The notes beneath the pieces are model-generated. The model saw only the letters and a program-made list of their open reading frames with translations, was not told the DNA's origin and searched no databases. Of a stretch of 64,000 nt of DNA, positions 47,072 to 55,115 are shown piece by piece (position 1 is the stretch's first letter; every line of letters starts with the position of its first letter). The position numbers and the translations under genes were made by a program. Origin of the DNA: Pseudoalteromonas rhizosphaerae (GTDB taxonomy: Bacteria; Pseudomonadota; Gammaproteobacteria; Enterobacterales; Alteromonadaceae); assembly GCF_902498845.1 (NCBI RefSeq), contig NZ_CABVLM010000001.1, positions 496,001 to 560,000 of the forward strand. Direction: 5' to 3'.

Positions 47072-47695
47072 TTAGTTGTTGTTTAGTACCTGAAGGCAGG
47101 CTTGCGTGATTTTTTCATAGTCTTTACTTTGTACCCATTGTGATTGTGCAACCCAAGTTCCACCCACAGCCATCACATTATTAAGTGCTAAATAGTCTTT
47201 AAAGTTTTGTTCATTAATGCCACCTGTTGGGCAAAAGCGAATATCAGCAAATACGCTGCTGACTGCTTTTAAAAACTGCTCGCCACCACACAAAGAGGCA
47301 GGAAATAATTTTTGCTCAGTAAAGCCATATTCTTTAGCAAGTAAAATATCGGCGGTGTTTGAAACACCCGGCACAACGGGCACAGAAGATTGACTAAGGG
47401 CATCTAATAATCGTGGTGATACCGCAGGAGTAACAATAAAATCACTGCCGACGGCAAGACTTTTTGCAAGTAATGCTTGATCGGTAATCGTGCCGGCACC
47501 AACGCATAAATCGGGTAGTGCTTTTTTAATCGCGATTAATGCGTCAAGGGAAGCTGGCGTGCGCAGCACAACTTCAACTAAATGAATGCCAGCCTTGTAC
47601 ATGGCAGTGGCAATAGCCACACCTTCTTCACTACTGTTTGCTTGGATGATAGGCAATATAGGTTGGTTGCCTAATAATGTTGAAAACACGGTCAT
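47072..47695 (-). CDS. eda: 2-keto-3-deoxy-6-phosphogluconate (KDPG) aldolase
   Basis: Splits KDPG into pyruvate and glyceraldehyde-3-phosphate. A class I aldolase of 207 residues: EVVLRTPASLDAL, CVGAGTITDQ, FIVTPAVSPRLL, then KLFPASLCGG with the Schiff-base Lys, and CPTGGINEQN. AGGAAA precedes the ATG. It lies 22 bp after the GH28 gene, so the two form an operon. Confidence 0.95.
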   Translation of the reverse strand: MTVFSTLLGNQPILPIIQANSSEEGVAIATAMYKAGIHLVEVVLRTPASLDALIAIKKALPDLCVGAGTITDQALLAKSLAVGSDFIVTPAVSPRLLDALSQSSVPVVPGVSNTADILLAKEYGFTEQKLFPASLCGGEQFLKAVSSVFADIRFCPTGGINEQNFKDYLALNNVMAVGGTWVAQSQWVQSKDYEKITQACLQVLNNN

Positions 47696-47717
47696 ACAAT
47701 TTTCCTATTAATACTTA

Positions 47718-49187
47718 TTATTTTTGTAATTGAGCCATAGTTAACGGCTGTTTGTTTAAAGTGACATTGGTTAAGCTCATGTTATTCACATTAGCAACAA
47801 TAGAATCATCACCCACTTGGTCAAAATGACAGTCGATAAAATGGATATCGTTCATTGGTGCGCGTGCAAAGCCATTGAGGTAAAAAGCCTTACTCAACAC
47901 ATTTTTACAATGTAGGTTTTCAATTTGAATATCACGAACTGTTGGGTCGAACTGTCCCGCATCGCCTTCTTCATAAAAAAAGTTGATCACAACAGCATTT
48001 TTAACCGTGCCAACTTCGATGTTACGTATGCGAATATGCTCGATCAAACCGCCACGTACTGAGTTAGTTTTGATACGAATAGCGCGCTCTAGGTGGGGGC
48101 TGTCCATGGTGCAGTTTTGCACAAAGACATTATTTACACCGCCAGATATCTCACTGCCGATCACAACACCACCATGGCCTTCTTTCATATGGCAGTTTTC
48201 AATAACAATGTTTTGCGATGCTACCCCAACACGGCGACCATCAGCATTTCGGCCCGATTTGATCGCGATACAATCATCACCGGTATCAAAGACACAGTTT
48301 TTAATGTGCACGTGGTCGCAACTTTCTGGATCACAGCCGTCTGAATTAGGACCATGGCTTGAAAAATTCACGTTATCAACCGTAACACTTTGGCATAAAA
48401 CCGGGTTCACTAACCAAAAAGGTGAGTTTTTAATTGTTACGCCTTCGATTAAAATATTTTTACATTTATACGGTTGAATAAAAGGAGGGCGTAAATAGGC
48501 ACCAGTACTGTATATACGTTGGCTGACAGGCACACCAGCTTCGGCATCAACCATCAACTGATCACGTGCTTCACGCTGGTGCAATACTTTACCTTGGCTA
48601 TCTTTAATTAAATCCCAATGGCCTTCCTTGTGTGGTCCCTTCCAAGGCCACCAGGTTTGGTTATCACCATTTCCTTGCAGTGTTCCTTTACCTGTGATGG
48701 CAATGTTTTCTTGTTCATAAGCATAAATCAGTGGTGAGTAGCCCATCATTTCTAAGCCTTCCCAGCGAGTAAATACCTCTGGTAAGTAATGATTAGGATC
48801 AGTGCTGAAACTTAATATTGCCTTATCAGCCAAGTGTAAATGTACGTTAGAAAGTAAATGAATGGCACCGGTCAAGTAGGTGCCATTTGGAATGTAGACC
48901 TGACCACCTCCTTGTGCGTGGCAGGCTTCAATGGCGTTTTTAATGGCCAGTGTGCAATCATGTTGGCCATTTTCTTTTGCACCAAAGTCTTTAATATTAA
49001 ATTGCTTAGCAGGGAAGGTTGGGACGACTATCTTAGCTTTTATATGTTCAGCCATTTGCCAATCGTCTGCGCTAATAGGCGCTTCAAAAACATTGAGCAA
49101 AGGCGCTGACTGACAGCCCATTAAAGTTGCTGTTACCAAAGTGCTAGAAGCTAATGCTTTGAGAAAATAGCGTCGTTGATTATTCAT
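47718..49187 (-). CDS. GH28 polygalacturonase, Tat-exported lipoprotein
   Basis: Hydrolyses polygalacturonate or oligogalacturonides, probably exo-acting to release galacturonate. The leader NNQRRYFLKALASS is a twin-arginine signal and ends in a lipobox, TLMGC, so the enzyme is probably folded in the cytoplasm, exported by Tat and lipidated. Active-site motifs by residue: GPNSDGCDPESC near 281, DTGDDC near 303, GHGG near 336 and RIKT near 369. The first motif reads NSD where most GH28 proteins have NTD. 489 residues matches bacterial exo-enzymes. The operator lies 57 bp upstream. Confidence 0.93.
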   Translation of the reverse strand: MNNQRRYFLKALASSTLVTATLMGCQSAPLLNVFEAPISADDWQMAEHIKAKIVVPTFPAKQFNIKDFGAKENGQHDCTLAIKNAIEACHAQGGGQVYIPNGTYLTGAIHLLSNVHLHLADKAILSFSTDPNHYLPEVFTRWEGLEMMGYSPLIYAYEQENIAITGKGTLQGNGDNQTWWPWKGPHKEGHWDLIKDSQGKVLHQREARDQLMVDAEAGVPVSQRIYSTGAYLRPPFIQPYKCKNILIEGVTIKNSPFWLVNPVLCQSVTVDNVNFSSHGPNSDGCDPESCDHVHIKNCVFDTGDDCIAIKSGRNADGRRVGVASQNIVIENCHMKEGHGGVVIGSEISGGVNNVFVQNCTMDSPHLERAIRIKTNSVRGGLIEHIRIRNIEVGTVKNAVVINFFYEEGDAGQFDPTVRDIQIENLHCKNVLSKAFYLNGFARAPMNDIHFIDCHFDQVGDDSIVANVNNMSLTNVTLNKQPLTMAQLQK

Positions 49188-49243
49188 CTTGTATCCTGCT
49201 GCTGTAATTGGAATTATTATAATAAGCTAACATTAGCAGTTAT

Positions 49244-49257
49244 TGCCACCGGTGGCA
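49244..49257. promoter_or_regulatory. LacI-type operator of the GH28-eda operon
   Basis: A perfect TGCCACCGGTGGCA. On the minus strand TTGCCA, a 17-bp spacer and TAATGT (a weak -10) follow the same half-site-as-minus-35 plan as other sites in the locus. Confidence 0.75.
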
Positions 49258-49424
49258 ATGGTGTTTTATTATGAACTTTAAAATAGTTTGAATTTTATTA
49301 TTTTATAAAAATTAACTTAGCTGAAACGAACAAAACGCAGTGTTTGCTTTGTAAAGGAAAGTATAAATACGGATTGTGAAAAGCAGATAATTAAAAAATA
49401 ATAAACTAAAGATTTTGGTCAATT

Positions 49425-49461
49425 TAACCTCATTAACGTCACTGCTAAGTTAATGAGGTTA
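49425..49461. terminator. stem-loop downstream of the long CE12 gene
   Basis: TAACCTCATTAAC (49425-49437) and GTTAATGAGGTTA (49449-49461) form a 13-bp perfect stem, 52 bp after the esterase stop. The T-runs are weak on both strands. The rest of the 326-bp gap 49188-49513 holds the operator and AT-rich sequence only. Confidence 0.5.
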
Positions 49462-49513
49462 TTATTGAATCACTCTCTACTAAATATTGTCGTAGATATC
49501 ATTTTTTATTAAC

Positions 49514-51334
49514 TTAATCACCAGAAAGTCCGGATACTTTCACATCGTATACTGCTAGGTATTTACCTGTTGTATCTGCACCAGCCGCATTGTATGGGTA
49601 AATCCGTATATACAGTTTGTTTTCAGCAAGTACTTGTATAGTGACATTATATTCAGTGAGTAACATGGTGTCTTTTGAGAACGAAATAGGATCCTCATTT
49701 AATGATACAGGGTTACTAAAGTCGCTATTAAATGAGTATTGTATATCTGCTTGTACCGTAGAACCCCCGCTGGTAGTCATCCATGCCGAAATAGTATCGA
49801 TAGAAAATGTTTGGGTCGCGGCAGTTAGTGAAAACTCTAGATATTTATCAGCATTTTTAGAGACTAAATCAGGACCATAAACCCTAAATCTTGCAACTCC
49901 TGTGTCTTGTTCGTTAACAGCAAATGTTTTAACTGAGCCTGTATCTAAATTCACAACGCTTGCATCTTGTGCGGTAATTGGACCATCCGTTATTGCTGCT
50001 AATGCCCCTCCTTCAGTAAACCAACGGCTATAAGCGGGGAGACCATTACCAACAGCAACACCGTTACCTGAAACATTTACCGTGCCTAAATCAATCCCAC
50101 CAGCAAAAAAACTAATACTATCATTGAAAGATTTTTCAGAATAAGGAGTGAACTGAACATACATTTTTTCAGTGAATGCACCATTTTCATAAGGAACGGT
50201 TAATATTGTTGTCCAGTTAGTTGAATCGGGAGCATCACTTAATAAAAATCCATCAGGTGCGGTTGCCACTAAATTACCCGTGTTAGGGCTTAAATCAAAT
50301 GCTGATAACGTTAAAGTTTTCACATTAGCGACGCCAATATAACGATCGTTCCATTGCAGTGTTTCAGGACTAGAAATAAAAGAAGTCGCTTCAATAATAT
50401 AATCAGCTAAGACCTCTTGCTGTTGCAAACTTTTCATGGCTTCTTTTGCTATTAAAGTCGCGAAAAGTACTTGAGGGTGGGTGCTGTCTGCTGAAATGTA
50501 GAGTGATTCAGTCGCAGCTTGCTCACCGTACTTTTCAACAATTTCCTTTGTTTGCGCGGTTAAATCAACCATAGGAACGTCTAATAATACCGCGACTTCC
50601 TTCATAGCCGCAGGGTAGTTACCGCGTGCAAAAAGCTCTCCAGTGTTAACCGTTTCAAGATTATGTAGTCCTGAGTATCTAATACTTTCTCCGCTAAAAT
50701 ATTTACGCACAATAGGGCTCATTAAAATGGGCACTGCGCCTAAGTCACGTGCTTCTTTTATATATTTTTTGAGGAATTGATAATAAGAGTGTTCGGTATC
50801 AAGGCAATCCTCACCATTGCTACTGCCATCACTACAGTATGCATAAGTGCCAAACTCTTCATAAGCATCCCCTAATTTTTGATCATTATGACCAAATTGA
50901 ATAATTAGGTAATCACCCGTTTTTATTGTTTCTTTAACTAAGTTCCAAAGACCATCTTCGTAATAAAAACTACGAGAACTTCTGCCACCACGGGCCCAAT
51001 TTCTAACGGTTGCTTTGTCACTCACGAACATAGGAACCTGTTCACCCCAGCCGGCTTGCGGTTTACGCGATTGGTCGTACTCAGTCATAGTCGAGTCACC
51101 AATCATATGAATGGTGATATCAGCAATAGGATCAACTGGATCCTCGGGGGCAACAGGCGGCTCAGGTTCAACAGGTGGCTCAGGTTCAACAGGCGGCTCA
51201 GGATCCACAGGGTCAGTAACCACAGGGTCAGTAACTATTGGATCTACAATAGTGGAGTCATCTGATGAACCTCCGCATGCACTTAAATAGAAGCATACTA
51301 AAAGTATGGATAATTGTTTGAGAAAAATTTTCAT
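49514..51334 (-). CDS. CE12-type rhamnogalacturonan acetylesterase lipoprotein with extra C-terminal domains
   Basis: A 606-residue lipoprotein (lipobox LSAC). A Pro/Glu linker built from repeats of EPPVEP (about 33-70) leads to an SGNH hydrolase (about 75-310): GDSTMTEY near 83, GGRSSRSF, FGHNDQ near 147 and the DSTHPQ Asp-His pair near 281. CE12 enzymes deacetylate rhamnogalacturonan I. The last 290 residues are two beta-rich parts, an Ig-like segment (TLTLSAFDLSPNTGN) and a C-terminal domain (YSRWFTEGGALAAI to the end) that I cannot name but that may bind carbohydrate. Confidence 0.87.
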   Translation of the reverse strand: MKIFLKQLSILLVCFYLSACGGSSDDSTIVDPIVTDPVVTDPVDPEPPVEPEPPVEPEPPVAPEDPVDPIADITIHMIGDSTMTEYDQSRKPQAGWGEQVPMFVSDKATVRNWARGGRSSRSFYYEDGLWNLVKETIKTGDYLIIQFGHNDQKLGDAYEEFGTYAYCSDGSSNGEDCLDTEHSYYQFLKKYIKEARDLGAVPILMSPIVRKYFSGESIRYSGLHNLETVNTGELFARGNYPAAMKEVAVLLDVPMVDLTAQTKEIVEKYGEQAATESLYISADSTHPQVLFATLIAKEAMKSLQQQEVLADYIIEATSFISSPETLQWNDRYIGVANVKTLTLSAFDLSPNTGNLVATAPDGFLLSDAPDSTNWTTILTVPYENGAFTEKMYVQFTPYSEKSFNDSISFFAGGIDLGTVNVSGNGVAVGNGLPAYSRWFTEGGALAAITDGPITAQDASVVNLDTGSVKTFAVNEQDTGVARFRVYGPDLVSKNADKYLEFSLTAATQTFSIDTISAWMTTSGGSTVQADIQYSFNSDFSNPVSLNEDPISFSKDTMLLTEYNVTIQVLAENKLYIRIYPYNAAGADTTGKYLAVYDVKVSGLSGD

Positions 51335-51522
51335 GTTTCTAATACCTTATTGTTATCAGCGCACTGTTAACTCAAATGGTTATCAAGCAAATTTAGTAAG
51401 CAAGATTTTCAGTTTCTTGTTCTTATCTTTATGAGTAGGGGCAAACTGAAAGTTTTGTTAAAATCAAGCCTATCAGCCTCAACTGAAAACCATCGATGAT
51501 GCAGGGGAGACAATTAGAGAAG

Positions 51523-51553
51523 GCACAACCTCGTTAAATGAGGTTGTGCTTTT
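51523..51553. terminator. stem-loop at the end of the second pectin TBDR gene
   Basis: GCACAACCTC (51523-51532) and GAGGTTGTGC (51540-51549) form a 10-bp stem with TTTT on the plus side, 11 bp past the receptor stop. Polarity for the minus-strand gene is imperfect. Confidence 0.5.
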
Positions 51554-51559
51554 ATAAAG

Positions 51560-54500
51560 TTAGAATGTACCTCTTAAACCCACTAAGAACTGGCGACCTG
51601 ATGAAAGGTTTTCGTAAGGGCGTGGCGTGTAAATATCATTCCACATATCTTGTTTTTCATCTGTTAAATTAACGGCTTCAAATGAAACACTCATTTTCTC
51701 TGTTAACTTGTAGCGGGCAGAGAAATTAAGCTTCGCCTTTGCATCATAACCACGCACAAAGGTTGATTCATCTTTATATTCGTCTAAATATTGTTTGTTA
51801 TAGCCACTTCGGTAGTTATAAGAAAAACGAGCCGACCAATCGTCTACTTGATAGTACAAGGTTATGTTGTATGTGTTCTTTGATGTTTCTTCTTCTACTA
51901 AGTTAAGTTGCGTGCCGTAAAATGGGTCTTCTATATCACGTGTATAATCAATATAGGTGTAGTTAGTTTGTAAACCTAAGGCATTAAATGGTTCAGGTAA
52001 GAAGGTAAAAGGCTGTTGATAAATAAATTCTGCGCCCCACATGCCTTCAGCATCGGTATTGACAAGTTGCGATACTTGCCAAGTCACAGTGCTAGGATCT
52101 GTGTCGCCAAGGTCGATACCAAGTCTATCAAGTTCGGTTTGTGATAAAACCTGCTCAGAACTTGCTTTTGTTAAACCCGAAATGTTTTTATAAAACAGTG
52201 ATGTTGCAATCAGTGACTCTTCAGCAAAGTACCATTCCAAACCAACATCATATTGTTTCGCTTTATAAGGCTTGAGTGACGGGCCTGCACCCATCTTAAT
52301 TGTCGCTGATGGATCATCAATACTCGGCGTATTAATACTGATTGAAGAACGTAGATCAGATAATTTTGGGCGAGTAATTGCGTGTGAATAACTAAAGCGA
52401 CCGACTAAGTCCTCTGTAATATCGTAAGCAAGGTTAAAAGACGGTAGCCATTCATCACCTTCACTTACTGATTCACGCCAGCCATAACCTGCAGCATAGT
52501 TTGCACCGTCGCCACGTCCCGCAGTGAAACCATCTTTGTAAATATGATCTAAATTTACGATACGACTGGTGTTTTTGTTATCAACATAACGCACACCAAC
52601 ATTACCACGTAGCTCTTTATCAAATATGTAGTTTCTGAAATCTAACTGGACAAATGCTGTAGCAACTTCTTCTTTAATATAATAAGTGCGTCTAAAATCT
52701 TCTTTGGCTTGAAAAAAGTCTGCCCCAGCAAAGGCGTTGTACATGGCATTATAATCAGGTGCTAACCAAGTACTACTGTTAAGCGTTGATGAACCAGGAA
52801 TTGAAGCGTTGTTACCAAAACTTACACCTTGTTTATCTAAAGTGGTATTGAACAAGCTGCCATCAATTTGGGCTGCATCTAGCGATATAACACGCTCTTC
52901 TGCTATTGCGCCTGATGTTTTGTTTGTTTCTTTATTGATGTCTTTCCAGTTATTTAAATTATAGTGTTGTTCTGTTTCAAAACTACGCTGACCCACACCA
53001 AACTTAACCGTATATTCATCGTTAATCTCGTATGTAAAATCAACTCTAATAGTTTTGTTTTCACTTTCAATTGTTTGCGAGCGATTACGTACTAAACCAG
53101 CGGTGTAATTAGTTGGATCTGTCATCACCGACGCTATTTCATCTTTACTATAATTCCCGCCAGGTGGCTGACCTGCTGCAAATGCAAATGATGGCATATT
53201 AGTGTTTAATTCACCGCTACCAATCGCTTGTCCGCCTGGGTTATTAATTAATGATAATGGGTCTATATTACTATCAAAACTATAGGCCACGGTAGATTGA
53301 TTACTATCTAGGGCAAAGGTGGTCATATTCGGAATGTCTAAATCTGATTTACCCTGGCCTATTAGGAAGTTCATTTTAAAACGATCGTTAATAAACCAAT
53401 TTCCAGTAAAGCTAACTTGATCAAAAGTTGATTCAGATGAATCCCGTCGTGTCTCTGAGCGAATAATGGAATTTGAATACGCACCTGCGACTATGGTGTT
53501 GTTGGCATCGACATAAATGTTTTCAGGGACGATATCTTTTTGATCTCGTAATAATACTTCGTAGTGATATTCTTCAGAATCATTATCCAAGCTTGCATGC
53601 AGCACATCTAAGTTGAATGAGAGGTCATCGGTAGGCGCATACTGAAAAGCAATTGTTGCACCAAGACGTTTTTGCTGTTTTGAATACAATGAATAGCGAG
53701 GAATTCGCGGTAAATATAGCCCATCTAAATTTTCATTGGTGTAATTCCCGTTTGGCATCAGTAATGTTTTAGGTGCTACGGTAAGATAATTTGAGCCGCC
53801 TTGACCAACAGGTAAACCATCTTCGACAAAACTGGGATTGTTTACAGTCCAACGTCCAGTTGAAGAACCTTCACTTTGTACTGTGCCATCAGAGTATGCA
53901 ATAGAGGCAAGTACACCAAACTTATTATCCCAGTTATTACTGAGCATAAAAGAAGCACGAGGCGATACATCCTCATCAACATCACTATAACGAGCATTGA
54001 CATTGTAAGCGCCTTTAAAGCCATCATATTGAAATGGACGCGCCGTTTGTAAGTTTACATTCCCTGAAATGCCGCCGTCTTCAAGTTCAGCAGAAACGGT
54101 TTTATTAATATCTATTTGGGTAAACAGTTCAGATGCGAATACGTTAAAATCAAAAGCACGAGAAGTATTAGAACCACCAGCCGCATCAGTAGCTGCACCA
54201 GCAGATGCTGATTCCATGCCATTAATTGTGGTTTTAACGTAACGAGAACCTAAACCGCGAATGGTAATTTGACGACCTTCACCCGCATCCTCCTCAATAG
54301 AGATACCAGGTACGCGTGAAAGAGAATCTGCCACATTTAAGTCAGGAAATTTACCAATATCTTCTGCAATGATGGTTTCACGGGTGCCTACGGCTTCACG
54401 CTTAGACATTAAAGCGGCATTGATACTACCGCGAAAACCTTTTACTTCGATCACTTCGAGTTGATCATCAGCAACAGCATCATCTTGAGGGGCTGCATAT

Positions 54501-54583
54501 GCTAAGCCACTGGTCAATGCGCCACTGAGTATTAAATTGGTCATTAACTTACTAAGTTTAAAATTGTGTGTGCTGGTTGTCAT
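51560..54583 (-). CDS. TonB-dependent receptor (Xanthomonas/Caulobacter-type), pectin locus
   Basis: A 1007-residue outer-membrane receptor. Signal peptide to GLAYA, TonB-box-like EVIEVKGFRGSIN, then the plug motifs IAEDIGKFPDLNVADSLSR, VPGISIEEDAGEGRQITIRG and TTINGMESA. The barrel ends FLVGLRGTF. This is the long TBDR class that carries oligosaccharides in gammaproteobacteria. GTGGAA precedes the ATG. It is paralogous to the receptor at 55.1 kb. Two LacI-type operators lie 157 and 312 bp upstream. Confidence 0.94.
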   Translation of the reverse strand: MTTSTHNFKLSKLMTNLILSGALTSGLAYAAPQDDAVADDQLEVIEVKGFRGSINAALMSKREAVGTRETIIAEDIGKFPDLNVADSLSRVPGISIEEDAGEGRQITIRGLGSRYVKTTINGMESASAGAATDAAGGSNTSRAFDFNVFASELFTQIDINKTVSAELEDGGISGNVNLQTARPFQYDGFKGAYNVNARYSDVDEDVSPRASFMLSNNWDNKFGVLASIAYSDGTVQSEGSSTGRWTVNNPSFVEDGLPVGQGGSNYLTVAPKTLLMPNGNYTNENLDGLYLPRIPRYSLYSKQQKRLGATIAFQYAPTDDLSFNLDVLHASLDNDSEEYHYEVLLRDQKDIVPENIYVDANNTIVAGAYSNSIIRSETRRDSSESTFDQVSFTGNWFINDRFKMNFLIGQGKSDLDIPNMTTFALDSNQSTVAYSFDSNIDPLSLINNPGGQAIGSGELNTNMPSFAFAAGQPPGGNYSKDEIASVMTDPTNYTAGLVRNRSQTIESENKTIRVDFTYEINDEYTVKFGVGQRSFETEQHYNLNNWKDINKETNKTSGAIAEERVISLDAAQIDGSLFNTTLDKQGVSFGNNASIPGSSTLNSSTWLAPDYNAMYNAFAGADFFQAKEDFRRTYYIKEEVATAFVQLDFRNYIFDKELRGNVGVRYVDNKNTSRIVNLDHIYKDGFTAGRGDGANYAAGYGWRESVSEGDEWLPSFNLAYDITEDLVGRFSYSHAITRPKLSDLRSSISINTPSIDDPSATIKMGAGPSLKPYKAKQYDVGLEWYFAEESLIATSLFYKNISGLTKASSEQVLSQTELDRLGIDLGDTDPSTVTWQVSQLVNTDAEGMWGAEFIYQQPFTFLPEPFNALGLQTNYTYIDYTRDIEDPFYGTQLNLVEEETSKNTYNITLYYQVDDWSARFSYNYRSGYNKQYLDEYKDESTFVRGYDAKAKLNFSARYKLTEKMSVSFEAVNLTDEKQDMWNDIYTPRPYENLSSGRQFLVGLRGTF

Positions 54584-54739
54584 AGTGGTTCCACGTTCTA
54601 CTTATTGTTATTAAGTTAACATGACTTAAAAGAGAGTGTTTGTCATGTCCTTGTTCTGATTCTTATTGCACCTAACCTCATAATCCATAATGGGAAAAAC
54701 AACGAGAAAGCAAGTAGCAAAGTGTTTTATGAAATGGCT

Positions 54740-54753
54740 TGCTACCGGTGGCA
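54740..54753. promoter_or_regulatory. LacI-type operator, proximal, upstream of the TBDR at 51.6 kb
   Basis: TGCTACCGGTGGCA, one mismatch from the perfect palindrome. It lies 157 bp before the receptor ATG and 155 bp from the distal perfect copy. Confidence 0.7.
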
Positions 54754-54894
54754 CAAAATGAAAAATATAGCGTTATTGATGCGAAGTCAAATGAAAAACA
54801 TAACATTATTCATCATTAATTTACATTTAGAACAGCGTACGAATACCATTCAAGTGCAACATTATCTATAAGTACTATGATTTAACTGATTATT

Positions 54895-54908
54895 TGCCAC
54901 CGGTGGCA
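54895..54908. promoter_or_regulatory. LacI-type operator, distal, upstream of the TBDR at 51.6 kb
   Basis: A perfect TGCCACCGGTGGCA. The bases just before it (ATGATTTAACTGATTATT) nearly repeat those before the operator at 58120, so the two upstream regions look duplicated. The 532-bp gap 54584-55115 holds this pair, AT-rich DNA and the terminator of the next gene. Confidence 0.72.
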
Positions 54909-55046
54909 TTGTATTTTAATTATAAATAATGGATGCGCTACTTTAGTCGTATAAAAACAATATAAGAATATTTTTGTTAGTATGTGAGTAATTTTTGATT
55001 ATCAATTAAGAAAGGCAATTAACATTGAGTTGTTGGTATTGTGCGT

Positions 55047-55083
55047 AAAAAACAGCTTAATTAAAATGTTAATTAAGCTGTTT
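55047..55083 (-). terminator. Rho-independent terminator of the third pectin TBDR gene
   Basis: A 15-bp perfect stem, AAACAGCTTAATTAA (55050-55064) with TTAATTAAGCTGTTT (55069-55083), and a 4-nt loop. On the minus strand it is followed by TTT. Confidence 0.82.
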
Positions 55084-55115
55084 ACCTTAGGGGAGTTTAA
55101 AATTTAAATACTGTT

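Noticed and set aside
47983..48477. 164-codon frame antisense to GH28
   Set aside because: Overlaps the GH28 catalytic core entirely, with no start signal or recognisable family.
51110..51240. Tandem repeat array
   Set aside because: The repeated triplets and hexamers only encode the Pro/Glu linker of the long CE12 lipoprotein.
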